Assembly (NCBI GenBank): GCA_015061005.1
Contig: SUXJ01000005.1
Location: forward strand, 1-64,000
Reading direction: 5' to 3'
Source: Bacteroidales bacterium
Lineage (GTDB): Bacteria > Bacteroidota > Bacteroidia > Bacteroidales > Muribaculaceae
Length of the DNA stretch: 64,000 nt
Position 1 is the stretch's first letter; each line of letters opens with the position of its first letter. The notes under the pieces are model-generated. The model ran no database searches. It saw nothing but the letters and a program-made list of their open reading frames with translations, and was not told the origin of the DNA. Position numbers and translations under genes: made by a program. Of the stretch, positions 37,528-46,818 are shown in pieces.

Positions 37528-40257
37528 TTATTTTGAAAATTTGGCGGTGTTTATAATAGTGCCATCTACGACATAAGTCACCGCATACAAGCCTTGTTGC
37601 AAGTTTGTCATATCGATTTCGAAATGTTCAATTCCAACAGGGACTGAATATTTTATAGGAGTCATGGCTTGATTTACGGATTGTAAGGTGAGATGGCTGT
37701 TTGCCGCAAATGTTTTGCTTAGGAATTCAACGACAATGCTTCCGGCATGATTAGTTGAGTTTGTTACGGACTTAATTCCCAGTGTTGGCTCTAAGGTAAT
37801 GCTGTCGTTGTAGAGTCCGCCGTCCGCGGTTAAAACACGAAGTGAATATGTGTTGTTTTGAGGAGTAGGAGTAACTTCTACGGTAGTAGAATTGCCGATA
37901 ATCACATCATTGGCATCGGTCCATTCTGAAATAAGCTCTGTGCCATCAAGATTTGCGCCCAGCGTTATTATGCCGCCTCCAATTGGGGGCAATTCCGGAT
38001 CTATGGGGCCAATGGGCCCTGGTTCTGTAATATCGCCGTTTGTTATAATAGCGAAAGGGGCCTCTATAACGTAAGTCTGACCACCCACAATAGAGCCATC
38101 ATTATTTCGCTGAATCAGGTCAAGATTAAAATATAACCCCCGAACTGAAGGTGTGTGGAAATCAAATTTCAGGGATAATAAATCCAATTGCTCTCCGCTC
38201 ATTGTTATATTTGACAATTTGCTGTTAGCAGAATTCAGGTGTATTGTTAATGGATCCTCGGTTGAGGAATAGGTAATGTCTTCGCCGCTGTAGTTGCCGC
38301 TTGCCCATGCGTTTAATAGAGACTGCGTTAGCGTTAGCTCAACGTTGGCTCTTTCAAATAGAAGAGTGTCACGCAGAATATGTGGACGCAGTTCCAACGA
38401 ATAACATGCCTCTGAATCGCAAATGTTTCGAGTCATGACATTCGCGCTTTTGGCAGTTTCAGTGTTGCTCACCAAGGCTACGCTTTTTAGAGCATAATTA
38501 TTCATGCCCCTTATATCAAATTGTAGCGGAGAGTTATCAGTATACGATTCAATCGTTGGTGTATCCATAATTCTTGCAATTATGTTCAAATGATACTGCT
38601 CGGAGTTTGTATCTTGCTGCATTTGTTCTGCAGGGAGTTCCCAAGGCACTTTTACTATGCAAGAATCACCTGAAGTAAGAGCAGGAATCGTCACCGGAGT
38701 CAATGCGCCACCGGTTTGGAGTCCGCCGTAAAGTTCACTGCCTTGCCAAGATTTAACCGACGCCGCCGTTGATGCTAATGCCCAATTCACGTGAATCCAT
38801 TTAGTCCCTCCGGCATAGTTATCTCTACCTCTGTTATGTACTTTTACATAAACAAAAGCTTCTGAATCATCTGCGGAATAAGTCGGATTCTGATGCTCCG
38901 TTTCGTCATCATCATCGTTTCGCACCCAAATTGACGGGCTTAGCCAAAATGCCTCGCTCATTTGATTGTTTTCTACCCCGCTATCCTGAGTGAAGTCTTT
39001 GATAAATAAGTCAAGGGACTGAGGCAAATGATTGAACGCCAAATCTTCTCCCAAAGAAATCGGGGCGGATGCATATTGTGGTGTTTCTATTGCGTCATCA
39101 TTCTGTCCGTTGCTGAATTGGTCGTTAGCTTTTGCGTAATTAAAAGCCTCTAACATTGATATAATGCCATTGTTATCTGCATCGGCATTCACCGCATTGC
39201 CATACGGATCTGCTCCATTGATGGCAGATGTCCAGTGAAATACAAATTCATCGTAGTCAAACTCTTGTTCGGAAGTATCTCTTGGTCGAGCATACGAAGA
39301 CTCTTCAGCACCACATGCGGTAGCTACTACACATCCAATATTTGTTAGTTCTTCCGTAAATCCGCCGGAATTACATTGTCCCATTACAATGTTAACATTA
39401 ATACCTTTTTGAGTGAATGGTAATAATGCATCCGCAAGTTCGTAATCATATAATCTAGCTTGGTCCCATAAATTTATGTAGGAAATGGATTCTGGCACAT
39501 TATATGAACCTCCATGGTCAATCACATATAGGAAGAAATGGTCATCTTTGTCCATTACACTCAGTAAACTATTTAAGACGGCATATATATTCTCTTTCGT
39601 TGCAGAACATGTAATATCATCTCCATCTTGACAATCTAAATCCAAAGGAGATGAGATGAGACTATAGTCTGGTAATTTTATATCTGCGGCAGGGTCGCAT
39701 CCGTCCGACATCACTACCTTAATATTAGAGCGAGGTATACCATACGCCTTGCGTAATGTCTGATATATAAATGAACAATCATTCCAATAACGATGATAAT
39801 TCATATGTTCATAGAATCCTCCACTAAGAATTACGGCGAAAGTTCTATTGGCGATTTCATTGTCAGATACTATCGAACCCGGTTGTATGATAGTCGGCTC
39901 CAAAACGCTTACATGTCGAACATTCTTTTTTCTGCCCGTTTCAAGTGGCGTAAATTCTTCGGTTGGAGGCATTTTTAGAGCTACCTTTTGAGGGATTGTG
40001 TCAATCGCTAGATTGAATGTGTTTAGGAATGTATATATTGCGCAATCGTGCTCCCAATTTGCAAAAGGTACTTCATCTACGAAAATTTCCCACTGTTCGG
40101 TGCGTTCCGTCAGCAGATAATAGTCAACGTCTTGTCCCTCATAATAGCTTTGAACAATTGATAGTGCTTGTTCCATGGTGATGCTCTTTTCTTGAGCAAT
40201 GGCAAAACTCGATGCGAACCAAAGTGACACCCACACAAAAATAACTCTCGGGTTCAT
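37528..40257 (-). CDS. secreted C13-family (legumain-like) cysteine peptidase
   Basis: The 909-aa protein has a signal peptide to about residue 21. The N-terminal module (22-90) is shared with the next gene. A clan CD peptidase domain follows (about 138-345) with the His-Cys pair His248 in YVIDHGG and Cys295 in VMGQCNSGG, 47 residues apart, as in Peptidase_C13. The long C-terminal half has beta-rich Ig-like segments, a Pro/Gly linker (ITEPGPIGPIDPELPP) and a final sorting-like domain ending TIINTAKFSK. The N-terminal module may be a propeptide. Clan CD specificity (Asx, Arg or Lys) cannot be inferred. Confidence 0.82.
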   Translation of the reverse strand: MNPRVIFVWVSLWFASSFAIAQEKSITMEQALSIVQSYYEGQDVDYYLLTERTEQWEIFVDEVPFANWEHDCAIYTFLNTFNLAIDTIPQKVALKMPPTEEFTPLETGRKKNVRHVSVLEPTIIQPGSIVSDNEIANRTFAVILSGGFYEHMNYHRYWNDCSFIYQTLRKAYGIPRSNIKVVMSDGCDPAADIKLPDYSLISSPLDLDCQDGDDITCSATKENIYAVLNSLLSVMDKDDHFFLYVIDHGGSYNVPESISYINLWDQARLYDYELADALLPFTQKGINVNIVMGQCNSGGFTEELTNIGCVVATACGAEESSYARPRDTSEQEFDYDEFVFHWTSAINGADPYGNAVNADADNNGIISMLEAFNYAKANDQFSNGQNDDAIETPQYASAPISLGEDLAFNHLPQSLDLFIKDFTQDSGVENNQMSEAFWLSPSIWVRNDDDDETEHQNPTYSADDSEAFVYVKVHNRGRDNYAGGTKWIHVNWALASTAASVKSWQGSELYGGLQTGGALTPVTIPALTSGDSCIVKVPWELPAEQMQQDTNSEQYHLNIIARIMDTPTIESYTDNSPLQFDIRGMNNYALKSVALVSNTETAKSANVMTRNICDSEACYSLELRPHILRDTLLFERANVELTLTQSLLNAWASGNYSGEDITYSSTEDPLTIHLNSANSKLSNITMSGEQLDLLSLKFDFHTPSVRGLYFNLDLIQRNNDGSIVGGQTYVIEAPFAIITNGDITEPGPIGPIDPELPPIGGGIITLGANLDGTELISEWTDANDVIIGNSTTVEVTPTPQNNTYSLRVLTADGGLYNDSITLEPTLGIKSVTNSTNHAGSIVVEFLSKTFAANSHLTLQSVNQAMTPIKYSVPVGIEHFEIDMTNLQQGLYAVTYVVDGTIINTAKFSK

Positions 40258-40286
40258 ATAATGTTTGATTTAAGGATAATTCGTTC

Positions 40287-40340
40287 CAAAGATATGAAAA
40301 TTTATGCAACCGCCAAAAGACTTAAGTACAATTAAGGAAA
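40287..40340 (-). promoter_or_regulatory. C13 protease promoter with shared upstream element
   Basis: Minus-strand -33 TTTG (40314-40317), 19 bp, -7 TATCTTTG (40287-40294). The element at 40313-40340 matches the one at pckA in 27 of 28 bases and has the same position relative to -33. Here the CTTAA-N6-TTAAG inversion is perfect. Confidence 0.65.
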
Positions 40341-40383
40341 ATTTTTTTCTTAAAAGACTTTTTATTCCCGATTAGATGCATGA

Positions 40384-40422
40384 GACCTGTAAATCTTATA
40401 TGATTTATAAGTCTTGCAGGTC
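40384..40422. repeat. dispersed AT-rich hairpin, copy 2
   Basis: GACCTG / CAGGTC arms enclose an inner CTTATA / TATAAG pair. It shares GATTTATAAGTCTT with the hairpin at 10445-10466. It lies between the fabF terminator and the protease promoter. Confidence 0.45.
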
Positions 40423-40433
40423 ACTGCAACACA

Positions 40434-40465
40434 AAAAAGGCAGCCTTTCAAAGGGCTGCCTTTTT
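40434..40465 (-). terminator. fabF terminator (bidirectional)
   Basis: GGCAGCC / GGCTGCC stem extended by TTT/AAA, with A-rich and T-rich flanks, 19-50 bp after the fabF stop. Confidence 0.85.
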
Positions 40466-40483
40466 CAGTATGGGGGTTAGGTA

Positions 40484-41749
40484 TTAAGCCTTGTATTTCT
40501 TGACGATGATTGTGGCGTTGTGACCGCCGAAGCCGAACACGTTGCTCAGGGCAGCGTTTACGGTGCGTTCTTGCGCCTTGTTGAATGTCAAGTTCAAACC
40601 TTCGGGAAGGTTGGGATCCACGTCGTCGTCCTCATGGTTAATTGTGGGAGGAACAATATCGTTCTGAACGGCCTTCACGCTGAAGATTGCTTCGAGAGCG
40701 CCGGTTGCGCCGAGCAAGTGGCCGGTCATAGACTTGGTGGATGAGATGTTGAGTTTCTTGGCGTGTTCGCCAAATACTCCAACAACGGCTTTGAGTTCGC
40801 TAACGTCACCAACGGGAGTTGAAGTGCCGTGAGCATTGATGTAGTCGATGTCTTCGGGTTGCATTCCGGCATCTTCGAGCGCATTGCGCATTGAGAGCAT
40901 TGCACCGAGACCTTCGGGGTGAGTTGCGGTGATGTGGTGAGCATCTGCACTCATGCCGCCGCCTACGATTTCAGCGTAGATTTTCGCTCCGCGAGCCACT
41001 GCGTGTTCATATTCTTCAAGCACGAGCACTGCTGCACCTTCGCCCATTACGAAGCCGTCGCGAGAGCCGCTGAAGGGGCGCGATGCTTTGGTGGGGTCGT
41101 CATTGCGAGTGGAAAGGGCGTGCATTGAGTTGAAGCCACCCACGCCTGCAGGGAAGATTGCAGCTTCGGCGCCGCCGGTCACGATAGCATCGGCCTTGCC
41201 CAAGCGAATGAGGTTGAATGAGTCGATGATGGCGTGGTTAGACGATGCGCAAGCACTGAGGGTCACGTAGTTGGGACCATGGAAGCCGTATTGCATTGAA
41301 ATATGGCCTGCTGCGATGTCGGCAATCATTTTGGGAATGAAGAAGGGATTGTATTTGGGACCCTGTTCTTCACCGTGAATTGCAAAGTAGCCTGCTTCTT
41401 CTTCGAAAGTGTGCAAACCACCGATACCGGCAGTTACGATTACGCCGACGCGCTGACGATTGATTCCTTCGTCAGTGAGTTTGGCATCTTCAACGGCTTG
41501 CTCGGCAGCTACCAAGGCATATTGCGCATAGAGGTCGAGCTGGCGGAGTTTTTTGCGGTCAAATCGCTCAGCGGCGTTGAAATCTTTTACTTCGCAAGCA
41601 AATTGCGTCTTGAATTTTGAAGCGTCGAAGTGTGTGATGGGACCTGCTCCGCTTTTACCTTCAACGGCAGCTGCCCAAGTTGATTCTACGTCATGACCGA
41701 GCGGAGTGATTGCACCCAGACCGGTAATAACAACTCTTTTTAATTCCAT
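40484..41749 (-). CDS. fabF: beta-ketoacyl-ACP synthase II
   Basis: The 421-aa elongating condensing enzyme of type II fatty acid synthesis. The nucleophile is Cys167 in TLSACASSNHAI. The two catalytic histidines are in NAHGTSTPVGD and the later TGHLLGATGALEA. The N-terminus RRVVITGLGAITPLG-like sequence (here KRVVITGLGAITPLG) is canonical. It lies 64 bp downstream of acpP, its carrier protein, and ends at a strong terminator, so acpP-fabF is a two-gene operon. Confidence 0.96.
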   Translation of the reverse strand: MELKRVVITGLGAITPLGHDVESTWAAAVEGKSGAGPITHFDASKFKTQFACEVKDFNAAERFDRKKLRQLDLYAQYALVAAEQAVEDAKLTDEGINRQRVGVIVTAGIGGLHTFEEEAGYFAIHGEEQGPKYNPFFIPKMIADIAAGHISMQYGFHGPNYVTLSACASSNHAIIDSFNLIRLGKADAIVTGGAEAAIFPAGVGGFNSMHALSTRNDDPTKASRPFSGSRDGFVMGEGAAVLVLEEYEHAVARGAKIYAEIVGGGMSADAHHITATHPEGLGAMLSMRNALEDAGMQPEDIDYINAHGTSTPVGDVSELKAVVGVFGEHAKKLNISSTKSMTGHLLGATGALEAIFSVKAVQNDIVPPTINHEDDDVDPNLPEGLNLTFNKAQERTVNAALSNVFGFGGHNATIIVKKYKA

Positions 41750-41813
41750 TCGATGGGATAACAGATTGTTGTTGGAGAAAATGGGGGAGGAGAGGGGTGG
41801 AGATTAATTTGGC

Positions 41814-42050
41814 TTAAGCCTTAAGGTTTTCGATGTAAGAGATAGCGTCACCTACAGTCTGAATCTTCTGAGAATCTTCTTCGGGGATGCTGATACCGAA
41901 TTCTTTTTCGAGTTCCATGATGAGCTCTACGGTGTCGAGGCTGTCAGCACCGAGGTCAGTGGTGAAAGAAGCTTCGGGAGTTACTTCGTTTTCGTCAACG
42001 GCGAGTTTGTCAACGATGATTTCTTTTACGCGAGATGCAATTTCTGACAT
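41814..42050 (-). CDS. acpP: acyl carrier protein
   Basis: The 78-aa acidic protein has the phosphopantetheine site [16 protein letters not shown] (Ser37). It carries growing acyl chains in fatty acid synthesis. Modification needs a phosphopantetheinyl transferase, and one is encoded at 28605-29066. It is the first gene of acpP-fabF and is preceded by a TTACTTTG -7 box at 42100-42107. Confidence 0.97.
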   Translation of the reverse strand: MSEIASRVKEIIVDKLAVDENEVTPEASFTTDLGADSLDTVELIMELEKEFGISIPEEDSQKIQTVGDAISYIENLKA

Positions 42051-42099
42051 AATTTTGAAATTTATAAAAATGAATAATAAATTATATTAATTTCGGCTG

Positions 42100-42107
42100 C
42101 AAAGTAA
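42100..42107 (-). promoter_or_regulatory. -7 box of the acpP-fabF promoter
   Basis: TTACTTTG on the minus strand (one mismatch to TAnnTTTG), giving a leader of about 45 nt. It sits between trxB and acpP. Confidence 0.45.
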
Positions 42108-42177
42108 CGAAATTTCTATGACATATAAAAACTTTTTGCACAAAAACTCATTTTTTGAGTCGGAAATGTGCATTGTT

Positions 42178-43116
42178 TCAGGAGTTTTCGAGGATATAGG
42201 CTTCGGCGTCCAACGCGGCTCGACAGCCCATTCCGGCGGCAGAAATTGCCTGACGATAGCGCGGATCGGCAACATCGCCGGCGGCAAAAACTCCGGGCAC
42301 GGAAGTGGCGGTGGTTCCGCCAAACGTCTTAACGTAGCCATGCTCGTCGCGTTCAATTCCGGGGAAGACGTCGGTTTCCGGTTTGTGGCCGATACCGAGG
42401 AAGAAGCCGTCGATGGCTATATCAAATCGGCGTTCATCGGCGGTTCCAACGTGTTCTACCAAGTGAGCACCTTCGAGGTATTCTTCGCCAAAGAGTCCTA
42501 CGGTGTTTGTGTTAAACAGGATTTCAATGTTTTCTTTCTCGGCCACTCGCTGCTGCATTACTTTTGACGCACGCAAATAGGGTTTGCGCACTATCATGTA
42601 AACTTTAGAGGCGAGATTGCTAAGATACATGGCTTCTTCGCATGCGGTGTCGCCTCCGCCCACTACCGCCACGGTGCGCTTACGGTAGAAGAATCCGTCG
42701 CAAGTGGCGCAAGCACTGACTCCGAGCCCTTTATACTTTTCTTCATCGGGAAGACCGAGGTAGAGTGCGGTTGCTCCGGTTGCAATAATCACGGTTTGCG
42801 CGGTGAGTGTTTCGCCGGATTCGGTGCGCACCTTCAGCGGCTTCCCGCTAAAGTCCACTTCAACGATGTTGCCCGGACGAATGTCTGCGCCGAAACGTTC
42901 GGCCTGTTTGCGTAAGTCCGCCATCAGTTCCGGGCCTGTCACCCCATTGGGGTAGCCGGGGAAGTTTTCTACTTCCGATGTGGTGGTCAACTGTCCTCCG
43001 GGGGTATGACCCTCAAAGAGAATGGGAGAAAGATTGGCTCGCGAAGCATAGATTGCCGCAGTATAGCCGGCGGGTCCGGAGCCGATGATAAGACATTTGG
43101 TATTGTTCTCTTGCAT
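42178..43116 (-). CDS. trxB: thioredoxin-disulfide reductase
   Basis: The 312-aa FAD/NADPH enzyme reduces thioredoxin. FAD motif IIGSGPAGYTAAIYA starts at about 10. The redox pair is Cys136-Ala-Thr-Cys139. The NADPH-binding VVGGGDTACEEA and the C-terminal VFAAGDVADPRYRQ are present. It follows the LolA-like gene by 3 bp, so it belongs to an ftsK-lolA-trxB series. Confidence 0.96.
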   Translation of the reverse strand: MQENNTKCLIIGSGPAGYTAAIYASRANLSPILFEGHTPGGQLTTTSEVENFPGYPNGVTGPELMADLRKQAERFGADIRPGNIVEVDFSGKPLKVRTESGETLTAQTVIIATGATALYLGLPDEEKYKGLGVSACATCDGFFYRKRTVAVVGGGDTACEEAMYLSNLASKVYMIVRKPYLRASKVMQQRVAEKENIEILFNTNTVGLFGEEYLEGAHLVEHVGTADERRFDIAIDGFFLGIGHKPETDVFPGIERDEHGYVKTFGGTTATSVPGVFAAGDVADPRYRQAISAAGMGCRAALDAEAYILENS

Positions 43117-43119
43117 AAT

Positions 43120-43695
43120 TTATCGTAAATCTATGATAGTTACGCCGCTCGGGGCTTTGAATTTAAATGCTGACTCCGGGGTTTTCGCCGCCGACACGGT
43201 AAACGAAATGTTAGAGATGTCGGCTCTGCCGGATGCGGTTATGACAGTCAGGCTCACGGGCCAGCCGGTCACTTCGCTGAACGTGGCCGCAACCTCGGCA
43301 ATATCAGAAGTATCAGTCCGGGGAGTTAGCCTGACACTGTTCGGATTTCCGGAAACGACCGTGCCGTCATAGTCCGCCTCAAGGCGTTGAAGAATGCGTA
43401 GCGGATTAATTTCGGAGAGTTCTTCTTCGGTAGGCTCGACAATGGTAACTTCCGCGTCCGGCACGTTGTAGGCCCACTGAGTCGTACCGTCATAATAGAT
43501 TTTTGCCTCGCCGAAGTCCATTATGAAGCAGTTGCCTGACATGGTGAGCGTAGCCGGCATGTCGTTTATGTCACACCGAACTTCCATCGCCGCCGCTTCA
43601 TTAGCCTGCTTTACGGCGCGCGCCACACTCTGCGGCACCTTGGCAAAACCCGCCAACGTCGTAATGCTGAAAATAATGAGGAGTATTCTTTTCAT
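43120..43695 (-). CDS. LolA-like outer-membrane lipoprotein carrier
   Basis: The 191-aa protein has a signal peptide (MKRILLIIFSITTLAGFA) and a LolA-like body. That body includes MSGNCFIMDFGEAKIYYDGTTQWAYN, with the YDG-x-x-WAY/WxY segment typical of the family. It probably shuttles lipoproteins across the periplasm. The position directly after ftsK (9 bp) matches the ftsK-lolA order known from many bacteria. Confidence 0.8.
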   Translation of the reverse strand: MKRILLIIFSITTLAGFAKVPQSVARAVKQANEAAAMEVRCDINDMPATLTMSGNCFIMDFGEAKIYYDGTTQWAYNVPDAEVTIVEPTEEELSEINPLRILQRLEADYDGTVVSGNPNSVRLTPRTDTSDIAEVAATFSEVTGWPVSLTVITASGRADISNISFTVSAAKTPESAFKFKAPSGVTIIDLR

Positions 43696-43704
43696 ATTGG
43701 TAAG

Positions 43705-46269
43705 TTACATTCCGAGAATTGAGTCAAGAGTCATGGGGTCAACGAGCACATTGCGCGGTTTGGAGCCAAATGCAGGACCCACAATGCCGGCAGCCTCAAG
43801 TTGGTCCATCAGACGACCGGCTCGGTTATAGCCGATGTTGTAGCGACGTTGCAGCGATGATGTTGAAGCCGTGCTGCCGGTAGTAACCAAGAAGCGTGCC
43901 GCCTCTTCGAAAAGCGGATCGCGGTCAAACGATGAACCGGGATGTCCTCCAAATGCCGCACTATCGCCGCCGACGGCCATGTCGGGTATGTATTCCGGCA
44001 ATTCGTAGGCATTGGCAAATCCTTGCTGCTCACTGATACCGGCACATATTGCTTCCACTTCGGGAGTGTCCACAAAAGCACACTGCACGCGCTCTATGCT
44101 GCCATTGGTCGAGAAGAACATATCGCCCTTGCCAATGAGTTGATGCGCTCCGCTGCGGTCAAGTATCGTTTTTGAGTCCACCATTTGCGCCACACGGAAA
44201 GCTATGCGCCCCGGGAACTGCGCTTTAATCAAACCGGTAATGACGTTGGTCGAAGGTCGTTGAGTGGCAATAATGGCGTGAATGCCCACCGCACGCGCCT
44301 TTTGTGCTATGCGACAGAGCGGCACTTCAACTTCCTTGCCGGCTTGCATAATCAAATCGGCAAACTCATCAATAATCACTACTATATAGGGCATATAGCG
44401 ATGACCCTTCTCCGGATTCAGATGACGAGATATGAATTTCTGATTATATTCACCGATGCCTCGGCAGCCGGCCTTCGACAGCAGCGAGTAGCGATTGTCC
44501 ATTTCAACACACAAGGAGTTGAGCGTGGTAACCACTTTGTTGCAATCGGTAATCACCGCTTCATCTTCATCGGGCAACTTCGCAAGATAGTGACGTTCCA
44601 AAACTCTGTAGAGCGAGAACTCAACCATCTTCGGGTCAACAAGCACAAATTTCAGTTCCGCCGGGTGCTTCTTGTAGAGCAACGAGGTGATAATGGCATT
44701 CAACCCGACCGACTTACCCTGACCCGTTGCGCCGGCAACGAGCAGGTGAGGCATCTTGGCCAAGTCTGCAATAAACACTTCATTGCTGATGGTTGCACCG
44801 AGAGCCATCGGCAGTTCATATTTGCACTCTTGGAATTTCTTTGATGAGATAATGGTGCGCATCGACACTATTTGCGGGTCGCTATTGGGCACCTCAATGC
44901 CTATCGTGCCTTTGCCGGGAATTGGCGCAATAATGCGAATACCCTTGGCTTTAAGTGCCAAAGCAAGGTCTTCTTCCACTCGCTTAATGGCAGCAATACG
45001 TTGGCCCTCGGCCGGGACCACTTCAAAGAGCGTAATCGTGGGCCCCACCGTAGCTTTGATGTCTGATATTCTGATGTTAAACTGCGCAAGGGCGTCGATG
45101 ATTCGCTGCTTGTTCTTCTCTTGTTCTTCTTTATCAACGGTTACTTTTGACCCGGCTCTGTCTTCGAGCAAGTCAATCGACGGGAAATGGAAGTGGGAAA
45201 GTTCCGCCGTCGGATCATACGTATCAGTAGAGATAACGTCGGCTTCTTCAATCTGATGAGCGGTAATTTCCATCTCCGCATCGGGATCAAACGTATTACC
45301 GCCGCCTTCGGAAGGTGTAGGTTGAAGACGTTGCTCGGCATCGAGCGGTTCATCATCAACCTCATCGTCGAGCACTATGAGAGATTCGGTTGTTTCTTCG
45401 GGTTCATTTTCCTCGGGCTGCTCAACCGATTCCGATTCATGAGCGGAGCCGGCAAGTTGCTCGGCAAGTTTCTCTTGCGTTTCTTTCTCTTTTCGAGCAT
45501 GAGCAAGACGCGCCTCCTTCAGAGCTGCCACCTTATTGCGATACATGGTGATGGCAGCCGTTATTTGCGTCAAATAGATTATGATGACAAGGGCAACAAG
45601 AGCAATCGACACACATAGTGCACCAATCCCCGTTGTCCTTTCTATTAGCCAATTATTAACATAATAGCCGTGATTGCCTCCCAGCCGCAACACCAATTCC
45701 GAATCATAGGTAAGCAATCCCGCCACCATGCTTATTGTGGTGGTCAACACCAGTGACTTCAAGGTAAACGTCCAGAAATTCAAACGTATCCAATTCCCCA
45801 ATCGCAAACCGACCATCACCAGCCAGTAAATAATCACAAAAGAGCCGAGGCCGAACGTGCCCGACAGCAAGAAGTTGCTGAGCTTGGCTCCTGCCGGTCC
45901 GGCGGCATTGTCAACCGCAGTGCCCGACGAAACTATCTGCCCCACACTGTTATATTGCACGGCAACTTGGTCGGCACCCGGATTTGCGAGCATCGACAGA
46001 GTGGCCACGAGCATATAGGCCGCCAACAGCATCATCAATATGCCGGCAAACATCTTGGCGCGACCGTAAAACTCGCTGCGTTGCGCCGTCGTTTCCGCAT
46101 CGCGCTTGCCCCTTCGAGGCTTGGCTTTAGCCCTCTTGCGAGCATCTATTTCCGCTGCCACCTGCGCCGATTTTTGGCTTAGTTCCTCGGCACGCGCCGC
46201 TGCGGCCTCAGCTTGCTCCCGAGCAATCGCGGCTTCCTCCTCATAAGGGTTATAATATGGTGTAGGCAT
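43705..46269 (-). CDS. ftsK: DNA translocase FtsK
   Basis: The 854-aa protein has a four-helix membrane domain (about 75-255). An acidic linker follows (EEPEETTESLIVLDDEVDDE region), then a motor domain with GATGQGKSVGLNAI (Walker A, near residue 510) and IVVIIDEFADL (Walker B). The C-terminal gamma winged-helix domain includes SSLQRRYNIGYNRAGRLMDQL. It pumps DNA at the septum and activates XerCD recombination; xerD is at 26694. smpB lies 36 bp upstream. Confidence 0.96.
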   Translation of the reverse strand: MPTPYYNPYEEEAAIAREQAEAAAARAEELSQKSAQVAAEIDARKRAKAKPRRGKRDAETTAQRSEFYGRAKMFAGILMMLLAAYMLVATLSMLANPGADQVAVQYNSVGQIVSSGTAVDNAAGPAGAKLSNFLLSGTFGLGSFVIIYWLVMVGLRLGNWIRLNFWTFTLKSLVLTTTISMVAGLLTYDSELVLRLGGNHGYYVNNWLIERTTGIGALCVSIALVALVIIIYLTQITAAITMYRNKVAALKEARLAHARKEKETQEKLAEQLAGSAHESESVEQPEENEPEETTESLIVLDDEVDDEPLDAEQRLQPTPSEGGGNTFDPDAEMEITAHQIEEADVISTDTYDPTAELSHFHFPSIDLLEDRAGSKVTVDKEEQEKNKQRIIDALAQFNIRISDIKATVGPTITLFEVVPAEGQRIAAIKRVEEDLALALKAKGIRIIAPIPGKGTIGIEVPNSDPQIVSMRTIISSKKFQECKYELPMALGATISNEVFIADLAKMPHLLVAGATGQGKSVGLNAIITSLLYKKHPAELKFVLVDPKMVEFSLYRVLERHYLAKLPDEDEAVITDCNKVVTTLNSLCVEMDNRYSLLSKAGCRGIGEYNQKFISRHLNPEKGHRYMPYIVVIIDEFADLIMQAGKEVEVPLCRIAQKARAVGIHAIIATQRPSTNVITGLIKAQFPGRIAFRVAQMVDSKTILDRSGAHQLIGKGDMFFSTNGSIERVQCAFVDTPEVEAICAGISEQQGFANAYELPEYIPDMAVGGDSAAFGGHPGSSFDRDPLFEEAARFLVTTGSTASTSSLQRRYNIGYNRAGRLMDQLEAAGIVGPAFGSKPRNVLVDPMTLDSILGM

Positions 46270-46305
46270 ATGTGCTTATCTTATCTGTTATATATTATAA
46301 TGTGT

Positions 46306-46758
46306 CTATTTCTGAAAGGCGCGTGCCATGGCGCGTTTGTCATCACGTTCTTTGATGGTCTGACGCTTGTCGAATTCCTTCTTGCCTCGGCCTATGCCGA
46401 TGACGAGTTTCGCAAAACCGCGATTAGAGATAAACAGGCGCAGCGGCACTATCGTATTACCCGGCTCCTTGCTCTCCTTTTCCAATTGACGGATTTCCTT
46501 GCGATTCAGCAGCAATTTGCGTTCGCGACGCTCAGTGTGGTTATTATATGTCCCGTAAAAATACTCGGAGATATACATGTTTTTCACCCAAACTTCGCCG
46601 CGGTCAACGTAACAAAACGTATCGACCAACGATGCCTTGCCCAAGCGTATGCTCTTGATTTCAGTGCCGGTCAACACTATGCCGGCAGTGAAAGTGTCGC
46701 CTATGGCATAGTCAAACGTGGCTCTGCGATTCTTTATATTGACTTCTTTAAATTTCAT
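46306..46758 (-). CDS. smpB: SsrA-binding protein SmpB
   Basis: The 150-aa tmRNA-binding protein rescues stalled ribosomes. It shows the family blocks [29 protein letters not shown] (in part), [19 protein letters not shown] and the basic tail [18 protein letters not shown]. No tmRNA gene was recognised in this window. It precedes ftsK. Confidence 0.96.
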   Translation of the reverse strand: MKFKEVNIKNRRATFDYAIGDTFTAGIVLTGTEIKSIRLGKASLVDTFCYVDRGEVWVKNMYISEYFYGTYNNHTERRERKLLLNRKEIRQLEKESKEPGNTIVPLRLFISNRGFAKLVIGIGRGKKEFDKRQTIKERDDKRAMARAFQK

Positions 46759-46818
46759 TTATAGAGGAGGTTCTTTTTTAAATGTAGATAACTCGACGGA
46801 ACGGGCAACGAGCCCAAA

